Shown: in pieces, positions 41,859 through 50,593 of the stretch
Layout: each line of letters begins with the position of its first letter
Position numbering within the stretch: position 1 is the first letter of the stretch
Origin: Bradyrhizobium sp. CCBAU 51627
Lineage (GTDB): Bacteria > Pseudomonadota > Alphaproteobacteria > Rhizobiales > Xanthobacteraceae
Assembly (NCBI RefSeq): GCF_028128765.1
Contig: NZ_LBJG01000026.1
Coordinates: forward strand, 1 to 64,000
DNA length: 64,000 nucleotides
Reading direction: 5' to 3'
Made by a program: the position numbers and the translations under genes
The notes under the pieces: generated by a model
What the model was told of the DNA's origin: nothing
Databases searched by the model: none
What the model saw: only the letters and a program-made list of their open reading frames with translations

Positions 41859-43325
41859 ATGATTCGCATTTCGACGATCTTCATCGCCATCTGCATGGTT
41901 CTGGTCGCGGCCTCGCTCGGGCTGGTGCTCTACGCGGTCGCCGGGATCAGCGGAACCGAATCTGCGATCGTGGCGCTGACCGCGCTGACCTTCCTGATCC
42001 TCTACAACGCTGTGTCGATGCGGCTGCGCGATCGCAGCGACGTTGGCGGCCAGATCGCTGACCTGTCGCGCGGCACCGCCGACCTCGCCCGCCAGGTGGC
42101 CGAGTTCGGGCGCCGGTTGGCTGCGATCGAGGGCCGCATCGCTTCGTCCAATTCGGCCAATTCCGACCGTGTCCAGTCGGTGGTCGGCGAGATCAACGAG
42201 CTTGGCGGATTGGTCAGGCAGCTCGCCGCCACGGTGTCCACGCATGAGGACCTGCTGGCCGGCCATGTGCCGGCGCCGGCCCCCACTCCGATCGGCAGGC
42301 TGGAGCCGGAAGCGCCGGTCGACCTGGTTGCACCTTTCGAGCAGCGGCCGGCCGCTCCTTCTCCACTTCCTGCGCCGCCGCGGTCGACATCGCAGGCAGC
42401 CCGGACCGCGACCGCGGGTCAGACCGTCAACGGCCGTAACCAGACCCAGATGCTGGCGACGCTGCGCAACGCCATCGACGACAACCGCATCGATATCTTC
42501 CTCCAGCCCATGGTGACGCTGCCGCAGCGCAAGGTCCGCTTCTATGAAGCGGTGACTCGCGTCCGCGACGAGCGTGACCAGTTGATCGCCGCCGAGGAGT
42601 TCATCAGCATCGCCGAGGCCTCCGGGCTGATCGGGCGCATCGACAACATGGTGCTGCTGCGCTGTGTCCAGGTGCTGCGCCGGCTGATGGTGCGCAACAA
42701 GGATGTCGGCGTATTCTGTAATATCGCGGCGTCAACGCTCGGCAATTCCACCATCTTCGCGCAATGTCTCGATTTCCTCGAGGCCAACCGGGCGCTGGCG
42801 CCATCACTGGTGCTCGAGTTCAAGCAATCGACCTTCCGCAGCCTCGGTCCGGCTGAGACCGAGCATCTCGCGGCGCTCGCACAGCGCGGCTTCCGCTTCT
42901 CGATCGACCATGTCACTGACCTGCGGATCGAGCCGCGCGAACTCGCCGACCGCGGCGTTCGCTTCATCAAGGTTCCGGCACCACTTCTGCTCGACCCGAA
43001 GCAGGCATCGGCCTCGGACATTCACCCCTCCGACCTGTCCGATCTGCTCGGCCGTTTCGGCATCGACCTGATCGCCGAGCGGATCGAGGGCGAACGCGCG
43101 GTGGTCGACCTGCTCGACTATGACGTGCGGTTCGGCCAGGGCTTTCTGTTCGCGCCGCCCCGGCCATTGCGGCCCGAAGGGGCATCTGCTACCGGCGGAG
43201 CCTCGCCGCATCAGGCGCAGGACATTCAGGGATCCAATGGCCCCGGTATACCCAGCGCAGGCACGACGCCTGCCACCCCCTCATCACGCCTCACCGGCAA
43301 CGCGGCGCTCGCGCGCCGGATCTGA
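41859..43325 (+). CDS. TipF-like membrane protein with degenerate EAL domain
   Basis: Two N-terminal transmembrane helices (about 5-28 and 36-52) are followed by a coiled coil (about 62-128), a Pro-rich linker and an EAL domain from about residue 205. This is the layout of Caulobacter TipF, a c-di-GMP receptor for flagellum assembly. The EAL signature is altered: EAV (230-232) instead of EAL, and the loop-6 DDFG is D350-H351-V-T, which loses a metal-binding Asp. N of CNIAAS, E of LEFKQ, K of FIKVP and E of IAERIE remain. It therefore probably binds rather than hydrolyses c-di-GMP. Confidence 0.75.
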   Translation: MIRISTIFIAICMVLVAASLGLVLYAVAGISGTESAIVALTALTFLILYNAVSMRLRDRSDVGGQIADLSRGTADLARQVAEFGRRLAAIEGRIASSNSANSDRVQSVVGEINELGGLVRQLAATVSTHEDLLAGHVPAPAPTPIGRLEPEAPVDLVAPFEQRPAAPSPLPAPPRSTSQAARTATAGQTVNGRNQTQMLATLRNAIDDNRIDIFLQPMVTLPQRKVRFYEAVTRVRDERDQLIAAEEFISIAEASGLIGRIDNMVLLRCVQVLRRLMVRNKDVGVFCNIAASTLGNSTIFAQCLDFLEANRALAPSLVLEFKQSTFRSLGPAETEHLAALAQRGFRFSIDHVTDLRIEPRELADRGVRFIKVPAPLLLDPKQASASDIHPSDLSDLLGRFGIDLIAERIEGERAVVDLLDYDVRFGQGFLFAPPRPLRPEGASATGGASPHQAQDIQGSNGPGIPSAGTTPATPSSRLTGNAALARRI

Positions 43326-43340
43326 TCGGCCGCGCGCGTC

Positions 43341-44195
43341 ATGACCACGCTGCATTTCGCACAGAGCCTGCGCGAACTCGTGGGCGGGGTCGATGTCGTC
43401 CTCAGCGACATCTGGGGCGTGGTCCATAACGGTTTGGAATCGTTCCCCGAGGCCTGCGAGGCGCTGCACACCTATCGCAGTCACGGCGGTACCGTGATCC
43501 TGATCACCAACGCGCCGCGCCCGGCCGACTCGGTGCAGCGGCAATTGCGCAAGCTCGGCGTCGCCGACGAAACCTATGACGCGATCGTCTCCTCGGGCGA
43601 TTTGACGCGGCTGTATGTCGCCGATCATCCAGGCCGCAAGATGTTTTGGCTCGGTCCCGAGCGCGACAACTCGATCTATCGCGGCCTCGATGCGACGACC
43701 GCTCCGCTGGAGGAGGCCGACTACATCGTCTGTACCGGCCTCTATGATGACGAGACCGAGACCGCGGAAGACTATCGCGGCATGATGCTGAAGGCCCGCG
43801 AGCGCAGGCTGACCCTGGTCTGCGCCAACCCCGACATCGTGGTCGAGCGCGGCGACCGGCTGATCTATTGCGCCGGCGCGATCGCGGAGCTCTACCGCGA
43901 GCTCGGCGGCGAGGTGATCTTCTATGGCAAGCCGCACCGACCGATCTACGAGCGCGCGATGGCGCTGGCCGGCGAGCGTCATGGCCACCCGATCGACAGG
44001 AAGAAGGTGCTGGCGATCGGCGACTCCGTCCGCACCGACCTGACCGGCGCGCGCGAATTCGGCATCGACTGCCTGTTCGTCACCCGCGGCATCCATGCCG
44101 AGGAGTTCGAGGGCCTCGACCAGCTCGATCCCAAATCGGTGCTGGAATTGTTCGGTCACCCGCCGAAAGCGCTGATGCGCGAATTGAAGTGGTGA
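43341..44195 (+). CDS. HAD-superfamily hydrolase, TIGR01459/NagD-like
   Basis: The 284-residue protein has HAD class IIA layout. Motif I reads VVLSDIWGVVHNG, the form used by the TIGR01459 subgroup; motif II is ILITNAPRP; the cap domain follows; the Lys of motif III is in YGKPHRPIYE, and motif IV is AIGDSVRTDLTGA. Such enzymes dephosphorylate small phosphorylated metabolites. The substrate is unknown. It begins 15 bases after the EAL gene and shares its transcript, which ends at the hairpin at 44211. Confidence 0.9.
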   Translation: MTTLHFAQSLRELVGGVDVVLSDIWGVVHNGLESFPEACEALHTYRSHGGTVILITNAPRPADSVQRQLRKLGVADETYDAIVSSGDLTRLYVADHPGRKMFWLGPERDNSIYRGLDATTAPLEEADYIVCTGLYDDETETAEDYRGMMLKARERRLTLVCANPDIVVERGDRLIYCAGAIAELYRELGGEVIFYGKPHRPIYERAMALAGERHGHPIDRKKVLAIGDSVRTDLTGAREFGIDCLFVTRGIHAEEFEGLDQLDPKSVLELFGHPPKALMRELKW

Positions 44196-44210
44196 GCTGA
44201 GAAAGGCAGA

Positions 44211-44238
44211 AAGCCCGGGACGAGTGCCCGGGCTTTTT
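44211..44238 (+). terminator. Rho-independent terminator
   Basis: AAGCCCGGG-ACGAGTG-CCCGGGCTT followed by TTTT is a strong terminator for the plus-strand EAL-HAD unit, placed before the convergent cheY gene. Confidence 0.92.
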
Positions 44239-44268
44239 AAGATTCAGCTGATGGCTTCGAAGCGCGGC

Positions 44269-44664
44269 TTATGCGCTAGCCATGTCCGGGAAGACCGCCT
44301 CGATCTTGGTCTTCAGCGTCGCCGCGTTGAACGGCTTGACGATGTAATTGTTCACGCCGGCCTTCTTGGCCGCGATCACGTTCTCGGTCTTCGATTCCGC
44401 CGTGATCATGATGAAGGGCGTGGTGGCGAGGTTGGGGTCGGCCCGCACTTCGCGAAGCAGGTCGTAGCCGGTCATCGGCTCCATGTTCCAGTCGGAAATC
44501 ACGAGCCCATACTTCTTGCCACGCATCTTGTTCAGCGCCGCCGAACCGTCGCTGGCATCATCGATATTTTCGAAGCCAAGCTGCTTCAGCAGATTCCTGA
44601 TGATACGGATCATGGTGCTGTAGTCGTCCACCACCAGAACCGGCATCGACAAATCAACCGCCAT
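44269..44664 (-). CDS. cheY: CheY-type single-domain response regulator
   Basis: The ATG at 44664 follows GGGGAG and gives 131 residues, one receiver domain with no output domain. The acidic pair is in VLVVDDYSTM, the phospho-acceptor Asp in LVISDWNMEPMTG, the Thr/Ser switch in IMITAES, and the Lys in YIVKPF. It closely resembles chemotaxis CheY proteins, which bind the flagellar motor when phosphorylated. No other che gene is in the window, so it is an orphan locally. Confidence 0.92.
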   Translation of the reverse strand: MAVDLSMPVLVVDDYSTMIRIIRNLLKQLGFENIDDASDGSAALNKMRGKKYGLVISDWNMEPMTGYDLLREVRADPNLATTPFIMITAESKTENVIAAKKAGVNNYIVKPFNAATLKTKIEAVFPDMASA

Positions 44665-44897
44665 CTCGACTCCCCCCAACGCATACCCAGGAATATTCAA
44701 AAACGGACCTGACGGGCCGGGGGCCCTCAGTTCCACCTTTCATGCACTTAGCACCAAGGCGTTAAACAGCGCGTTAACTGGGCTGGGACCGGGCCGGACC
44801 GAAATCATGTTCCCTGCGGCCATATCGGCCCGCTTGACTTCAACGCGCGGCTCAAGCCACGGTCCCGGCCGACCCCGCCGGCTCGAGAATTCCTCTG

Positions 44898-45869
44898 ATG
44901 GCCCCGCAATTTACCGTTATCCGCGACACCACGCCGAATTCTGCGATCCCCAAGGGCGCCGTGGTCGCCATGGGCAATTTCGACGGGGTCCATCTCGGCC
45001 ACCGGGCCGTCATCGCCGCTGCCCTGGAGATGGGCCGGGCGCATGGCCGCCCTGCGCTGGCGCTGACCTTCGAACCGCATCCAAGGCGGTTTTTCAGCCC
45101 CAACACCCCACAATTTCGTCTGACCGACGAACGGGCAAAACTTCGGCTTCTGGCCGGGACCGGGCTTTCCGGTGCCGTGGTCATGACCTTCGACAAGGCC
45201 AGGGCCGGCACCAGCGCGCAAGACTTCATTCATCATGAGCTGATCGAGCGCCTCGGCGTCAGCGGGATTGCGGTCGGCTACGACTTCCATTTCGGCAAGG
45301 GCCGGGTCGGCTCGCCGAGCCTCCTGGTCAACGAGGCGCCCCGGCTCGGCATCGAGGTCGACGTGCAGCCGCATGTCGATATCGACGAGCGGCCGGTGTC
45401 CTCGAGCGCGATCCGGATCGCGCTCGCTGAGGGACAGCTCGACGAGGCCACGGCCATGCTGAGCGCGCCCTGGTTCATCACCGGCGAGGTCATCCATGGC
45501 GAGAAGCGCGGCCGCGACCTCGGCTACCCCACCGCCAACATCCGGCTCGACGCCAATTGCGGGCTCAAGCACGGCATCTATGCGGTGCGGGTCGGCCGCG
45601 GGTCGGAGCGTCTGAACGGGGTGGCGAGCTTCGGCCGCCGCCCGACCTTTGATAATGGCGCCCCACTGCTCGAAATCTTCCTGTTCGACTTCAAGGGCGA
45701 CATTTACGGCCAGGTGCTGGACTGCGCCTTTGTCGGATTCATCCGCGAGGAGCTGAAATTCAACGACATCGAGGCCCTGATCCGCCAGATGGACGACGAT
45801 TCCGCCCGTGCCCGCGCCATGCTGGCCGCCGCCCCGGATGCGTTTCCACGGCTGGGGATGGTCGATTGA
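44898..45869 (+). CDS. ribF: Bifunctional riboflavin kinase/FAD synthetase
   Basis: RibF converts riboflavin to FMN and FMN to FAD. The N-terminal FAD synthetase domain has GNFDGVHLGHRAVI (nucleotidyltransferase HxGH) and FEPHPRRFF. The C-terminal kinase domain has GEVIHGEKRGRDLGYPTANI with the flavokinase PTAN motif. The length of 323 residues is normal. The ribF-ileS-lspA order matches E. coli, and FMN made here is the ligand of the riboswitch at 21683. Confidence 0.97.
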   Translation: MAPQFTVIRDTTPNSAIPKGAVVAMGNFDGVHLGHRAVIAAALEMGRAHGRPALALTFEPHPRRFFSPNTPQFRLTDERAKLRLLAGTGLSGAVVMTFDKARAGTSAQDFIHHELIERLGVSGIAVGYDFHFGKGRVGSPSLLVNEAPRLGIEVDVQPHVDIDERPVSSSAIRIALAEGQLDEATAMLSAPWFITGEVIHGEKRGRDLGYPTANIRLDANCGLKHGIYAVRVGRGSERLNGVASFGRRPTFDNGAPLLEIFLFDFKGDIYGQVLDCAFVGFIREELKFNDIEALIRQMDDDSARARAMLAAAPDAFPRLGMVD

Positions 45870-46072
45870 GGGCCCCAAGCCGATCCGCCGGACCTTTGCG
45901 CTTCCTTTGGCCCCCTGCTATGGAGAGCCTATGTTTGCGCGGCGCATCATAGGGATTAGCGGCCCGGCTTCCGCCTGAGCCTAAGGGCTCGGCGCAAGAC
46001 CGGGATTTTGTCGTTTCACCCGCGATTCCGCATCGCCATCCGTTCCCGCGCCATTCCGAGCCAGTCAATCTC

Positions 46073-49000
46073 ATGTCCGAAAAGCCGCAGAAGTCCCCAA
46101 AGTTTGAAGTCAAAGACTATTCGAAGACGCTGTTCCTGCCGCAGACCGAATTCCCGATGCGGGCCGGCCTGCCGCAGCGCGAGCCGGAGATCCTGAAATA
46201 CTGGAACGACATCGGCCTCTACGACAAGCTGCGCAAGGAAGCTGAGGGCCGCGCCAAATTCGTGCTGCATGATGGCCCGCCCTACGCCAACGGCAACATC
46301 CATATCGGGCACGCGCTGAACAAGATCCTCAAGGATGTCGTGACCAAGAGCCAGCAGATGCTCGGCTTCGACTCCAACTATGTGCCCGGCTGGGACTGCC
46401 ACGGCCTGCCGATCGAATGGAAGATCGAGGAGGAGAACTACCGCAAGAAAGGCAAGCAGAAGCCGGACTTCCGCGACTCCGCCGCGATGGTTGCGTTCCG
46501 GAAGGAATGCCGCGCCTATGCGACCCACTGGATCAACGTCCAGCGTGAGGAGTTCAAGCGGCTCGGCATCATCGGTGACTGGGATCACCCCTATCAGACG
46601 ATGAGCTATCCCGCCGAAGCGCAGATCGCCCGCGAGCTCATGAAGTTCGCGGCCAACGGCACACTGTATCGCGGCTCCAAGCCGGTGATGTGGAGCGTGG
46701 TCGAGAAGACTGCGCTGGCTGAGGCGGAGGTCGAATACGAAGACCATACCTCCGATACGGTCTGGGTGAAATTTCCGGTCACCTCGCCCTCGCACGGCGC
46801 GCTCGCTTCCGCCAGCGTCGTGATCTGGACCACCACGCCATGGACGCTGCCCGGCAACCGCGCGATTTCGTTCTCGCCCAAGATCGCCTATGGCCTCTAC
46901 AAGGTGACGGACGCCCCCGTGGACAATTGGGCAAAGACCGGTGATCTCCTGATCCTGGCAGATGCGCTGGCCGCGGAAGTGTTCAAGCAGGCACGCGTCA
47001 CGGCCTATGAGAAGGTACGCGAGATTCCCGGCGACACGCTGGACGCAGTGGAATGCGCCCATCCGTTGCGCGGGTTCGGCGGCGGCTATGAGTTCGTCGT
47101 GCCGCTGCTCGCCGGCGAACATGTGACCGACGATACCGGAACGGGCTTCGTGCATACCGCGCCGAGCCACGGTCGCGAGGACTTCGACGTCTGGATGGCG
47201 AATACCCGCGAGCTCGACGCGCGGGGCATCTCGACCGCGATCCCCTACACGGTCGACGAGAACGGCGCCTACACCGCGCAGGCCCCGGGCTTCGCCGGCA
47301 GGCGCGTGCTCAACGACAAGGGCGAGAAGGGCGACGCCAACGAGGCCGTGATCAAGGCGCTGATCGAAGGCGGCAAGCTGCTCGCGCGCGGCCGCCTCAA
47401 GCACCAATATCCGCACTCCTGGCGCTCGAAGAAGCCGGTAATCTTCCGCAACACGCCGCAATGGTTCATCGCGATGGACAAGGACATCAGCGAGGACGGC
47501 CATGCGAAGAAGGGCGACACGCTGCGCGCCCGCGCGCTGCATGCGATCTCGGTGACGCAATGGGTGCCGCCGTCGGGCGAAAACCGCATCAACGGCATGA
47601 TCGCCAATCGCCCGGACTGGGTGATCTCGCGCCAGCGTGCCTGGGGCGTGCCGATTGCCGTGTTCGTACGCGAGAAGAGCGACGGCTCGGCCGAAATCCT
47701 CCAGGACGAGATCGTCAACCAGCGCATCACCGAAGCCTTCATGGAAGAAGGTGCGGACGCCTGGTACATGGATGGCGCGCGCGAGCGCTTCCTCGGATCG
47801 CATGCAGCCGAGGACTGGAAGAAGGTCGACGACATCTGCGACGTCTGGTTCGATTCCGGCTCCACGCACGCCTTCGTGCTCGAGGATCGCCAGAACTTCC
47901 CGCAACTCGGCAACATCGTCCGCAAGGTCGACGGCGGCAATGACACCGTGATGTATCTGGAAGGCAGCGACCAGCATCGCGGCTGGTTCCACTCCTCCCT
48001 GCTCGAGAGTGCCGGCACGCGCGGCCGCGCGCCCTACGACATCGTACTCACCCACGGCTTCACGCTCGACGAGAACGGCCGCAAGATGTCGAAGTCGCTC
48101 GGCAACACCGTCGAGCCGCAGAAGGTGATCAAGGATTCGGGTGCGGACATCCTGCGCCTGTGGGTCTGCGCCACCGACTATGCCGACGACCAGCGCATCG
48201 GCCCGGAGATCCTGAAGAACACCATCGAGACCTATCGCAAGCTGCGCAACACGGTGCGCTGGATGCTCGGCACGCTGCATCACTTCAAGCCGAGCGAGAA
48301 GGTTGCCCATGCCGACATGCCCGAGCTCGAGCGGTTGATGCTGCACGAGCTGGCCGGCCATGCCGAAACGGTTCGCAAGGCCTACGCTGCGTTCGACTAC
48401 AAGAGCGTGGTCGCGACCCTGTCCGCCTTCATGAACTCGGAGCTGTCGGCGTTCTACTTCGACATCCGCAAGGACACGCTGTATTGCGATCCACCGTCCT
48501 CGCCGGCGCGCAAGGCGGCGCTGACCACGATTGACATTCTGTGCGACGCCATCCTGAAGTGGCTCGCTCCGATCCTGAGCTTCACGACCGACGAAGCCTG
48601 GCGGATGTTCCGTCCTGATGCGGTACCTTCCATCCATTTGACCCTTTTCCCCGAGGGTCTCGAACAATTCCGCGACGAAAAGCTCGCCGCGAAATGGGAG
48701 ACGATCCGCAACGTTCGCCGCGTCGTCACCGGCGCGCTCGAGCTCGAACGTGCCGCCAAGAACATCGGATCCTCGCTGGAGGCCTCGCCGGTGATCTATG
48801 TCGCCGAGCGCGACATGCTGGCGACGCTGTTCGACGTCGATCTTGCCGAGATCTGCATCACTTCGAATTACGAGGTGCGCGAGGGCGAGGCGCCGGCCAA
48901 TGCATTCCGTCTCGATACGGTGCCGGGTGTCGCGGTCGTGGTCGAGAAGGCGGTCGGCACCAAATGCGCGCGCTCCTGGAAGATCCTGCCGACGGTCGGC

Positions 49001-49081
49001 GAGGACACCGAATATCCCGACGTCACCCCGCGCGATGCCCAGGCGCTGCGCGAATGGAAGGCGCTCGGAGTGGCGGTCTGA
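46073..49081 (+). CDS. ileS: Isoleucyl-tRNA synthetase
   Basis: The 1002-residue class I enzyme charges tRNA-Ile and edits Val. The HIGH motif is in PPYANGNIHIGHALNKI near residue 76, the CP1 editing domain follows (VVIWTTTPWTLPGNRAI; DDTGTGFVHTAPSHGREDF), and KMSKS is in GRKMSKSLGN near 670. The C-terminal anticodon domain is present; the zinc-binding cysteines found at the end of E. coli IleS are not evident, as in other alphaproteobacteria. It lies between ribF and lspA. Confidence 0.98.
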   Translation: MSEKPQKSPKFEVKDYSKTLFLPQTEFPMRAGLPQREPEILKYWNDIGLYDKLRKEAEGRAKFVLHDGPPYANGNIHIGHALNKILKDVVTKSQQMLGFDSNYVPGWDCHGLPIEWKIEEENYRKKGKQKPDFRDSAAMVAFRKECRAYATHWINVQREEFKRLGIIGDWDHPYQTMSYPAEAQIARELMKFAANGTLYRGSKPVMWSVVEKTALAEAEVEYEDHTSDTVWVKFPVTSPSHGALASASVVIWTTTPWTLPGNRAISFSPKIAYGLYKVTDAPVDNWAKTGDLLILADALAAEVFKQARVTAYEKVREIPGDTLDAVECAHPLRGFGGGYEFVVPLLAGEHVTDDTGTGFVHTAPSHGREDFDVWMANTRELDARGISTAIPYTVDENGAYTAQAPGFAGRRVLNDKGEKGDANEAVIKALIEGGKLLARGRLKHQYPHSWRSKKPVIFRNTPQWFIAMDKDISEDGHAKKGDTLRARALHAISVTQWVPPSGENRINGMIANRPDWVISRQRAWGVPIAVFVREKSDGSAEILQDEIVNQRITEAFMEEGADAWYMDGARERFLGSHAAEDWKKVDDICDVWFDSGSTHAFVLEDRQNFPQLGNIVRKVDGGNDTVMYLEGSDQHRGWFHSSLLESAGTRGRAPYDIVLTHGFTLDENGRKMSKSLGNTVEPQKVIKDSGADILRLWVCATDYADDQRIGPEILKNTIETYRKLRNTVRWMLGTLHHFKPSEKVAHADMPELERLMLHELAGHAETVRKAYAAFDYKSVVATLSAFMNSELSAFYFDIRKDTLYCDPPSSPARKAALTTIDILCDAILKWLAPILSFTTDEAWRMFRPDAVPSIHLTLFPEGLEQFRDEKLAAKWETIRNVRRVVTGALELERAAKNIGSSLEASPVIYVAERDMLATLFDVDLAEICITSNYEVREGEAPANAFRLDTVPGVAVVVEKAVGTKCARSWKILPTVGEDTEYPDVTPRDAQALREWKALGVAV

Positions 49082-49090
49082 TCGCCGGCC

Positions 49091-49585
49091 ATGACCCCGC
49101 TCCGCACCGGCATCCTCGCGGCTGTGGCCACGCTCGTCGCCGACCAGGCCTCAAAGCTCTGGCTACTGAACAGCTTCGACCTCGCTCGCCGCGGCGTGGT
49201 GAAGGTGACGCCGTTCTTCGATCTGGTGCTGGCCTGGAACATCGGGATCAGCTTCGGCTGGCTCCAGAACGACGGTCACGCCGCACAGCTGGCGCTAATG
49301 GCAGTGAAGATCGTTGCGGTGGTCGCGCTTGCAATCTGGATGGCGCGGTCGCAGACCCACCTCGCCACCGTGGCGCTGGGGCTGATCATCGGCGGCGCCA
49401 TCGGCAACGGCATCGACCGTCTGGCCTATGGCGCGGTGGTCGATTTTGCCCTGTTTCACATCGAAATCGCCGGAAATACCTATAATTGGTACGTTTTCAA
49501 CTTGGCGGACGTTGCCATCGTTGCTGGGGTAGCGGCCCTATTGTATGATTCCTTTGTGGGGATACCCGCCGCAAAAGCGCCCTGA
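49091..49585 (+). CDS. lspA: Lipoprotein signal peptidase
   Basis: LspA removes the signal peptide of lipoproteins after Lgt has added diacylglycerol. The 164-residue protein has four transmembrane segments, DQASKLWLL near the N-terminus, and the two motifs bearing the catalytic aspartates: GNGIDRLAYGAVVDF and FNLADVAIVAG. The start is nine bases after the ileS stop, so it is cotranscribed with ileS. Confidence 0.97.
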   Translation: MTPLRTGILAAVATLVADQASKLWLLNSFDLARRGVVKVTPFFDLVLAWNIGISFGWLQNDGHAAQLALMAVKIVAVVALAIWMARSQTHLATVALGLIIGGAIGNGIDRLAYGAVVDFALFHIEIAGNTYNWYVFNLADVAIVAGVAALLYDSFVGIPAAKAP

Positions 49586-49681
49586 TCCCGGCTGATACGG
49601 ACCGGAGGCGGAACCTTGCTTTGGCGAGGAGTGGTCGCGCGAGACGCGACACGACTGCCACAATATGGAACAGGTACAGGT

Positions 49682-50407
49682 ATGCGCAGCTCCGAGACCA
49701 GCGGTTCGATGGGTCGAAACCCCCGGCGGAGACTTTGGCTGGCGCTGAAATTGTCAGCCGTCGCACTGGGCGTCGGTCTCGTCATGTCGGCAGGCCCGGT
49801 CCGCGCCGGGGATGACGACGATGAAGACGACGGGATGACCTTCGAAGAGCGGATCATCGACAATCTGATGTCCGGCATCGGCGCCAAGAGCATGGAGAAG
49901 AAGGGCATCGAATACCGCGAGCGCTCGCCGCTGGTGGTGCCGCCCAAGCTCGACCTGCCGCCGCCCACCGGCGCGGAAGCCAAGAACGCGCCGAACTGGC
50001 CGAAGGATCCCGACGAGAAGCGCCGCAAGGAGGCCATCGCCGCGCGGAAGAAAGAGTCCAAGGCGACGGAAAGCTGGCAGGCGGCCCGGCCGCTGACTCC
50101 CGCCGAGTTGAACGCCGGCAGGACCGCCGCCCCCGAGCGGACCAGCAACGATCCGATCCAGCCGGGCACCAACAGCAACCCGGCGCTGAGCCCGGCCCAG
50201 CTGGGATTCACCGGCGGTCTGTGGAACATGATGACGAACAACAAGGGCGAGGAGAAGCCATTTACCAGCGAGCCGCCGCGCCAATCGTTGGTCGAGCCGC
50301 CGCCGGGCTATCAGACGCCTTCGCCCAACTATGCCTATGGTGCCGGAGAGGACAAGTCGCGGCGGACGTACTACGACATCATGTCCGGCAAGGAGAAGCA
50401 GCAGTAA
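49682..50407 (+). CDS. Exported Pro-rich hypothetical protein, 241 aa
   Basis: The ATG at 49682 (ACAGG upstream) opens a basic N-terminus and one hydrophobic signal segment ending near GPVRAGDD. The mature part is polar: an acidic cluster (DDDDEDDGMTFEERIIDNLM), a predicted helix, then a Pro-, Lys- and Gly-rich tail that is likely disordered. It may be a periplasmic linker protein. I recognise no family, though it is a common neighbour between lspA and M16 peptidase genes in this group. Confidence 0.65.
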   Translation: MRSSETSGSMGRNPRRRLWLALKLSAVALGVGLVMSAGPVRAGDDDDEDDGMTFEERIIDNLMSGIGAKSMEKKGIEYRERSPLVVPPKLDLPPPTGAEAKNAPNWPKDPDEKRRKEAIAARKKESKATESWQAARPLTPAELNAGRTAAPERTSNDPIQPGTNSNPALSPAQLGFTGGLWNMMTNNKGEEKPFTSEPPRQSLVEPPPGYQTPSPNYAYGAGEDKSRRTYYDIMSGKEKQQ

Positions 50408-50593
50408 GCTGCTTGCCCGTCGAACGCGCGCGCCGCAATCGTCCGGTATAGGCCAGACGCGGAAGATGACCTATTTTTAAGTATCAGTTGACGGCGTTCT
50501 CTGCTTCGTGACCCGAAGCTTAAAGCCGCGCGGTGTAGCATTGCCGTGCTCTCACGCCCGGACATCAGGGTCTGGGCTTTCACAAGGATCGAG

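Noticed and set aside
46016..48667. An 883-codon minus-strand open frame opposite ileS
   Set aside because: It is a shadow frame rich in Arg, His and Ala with no recognisable domain.
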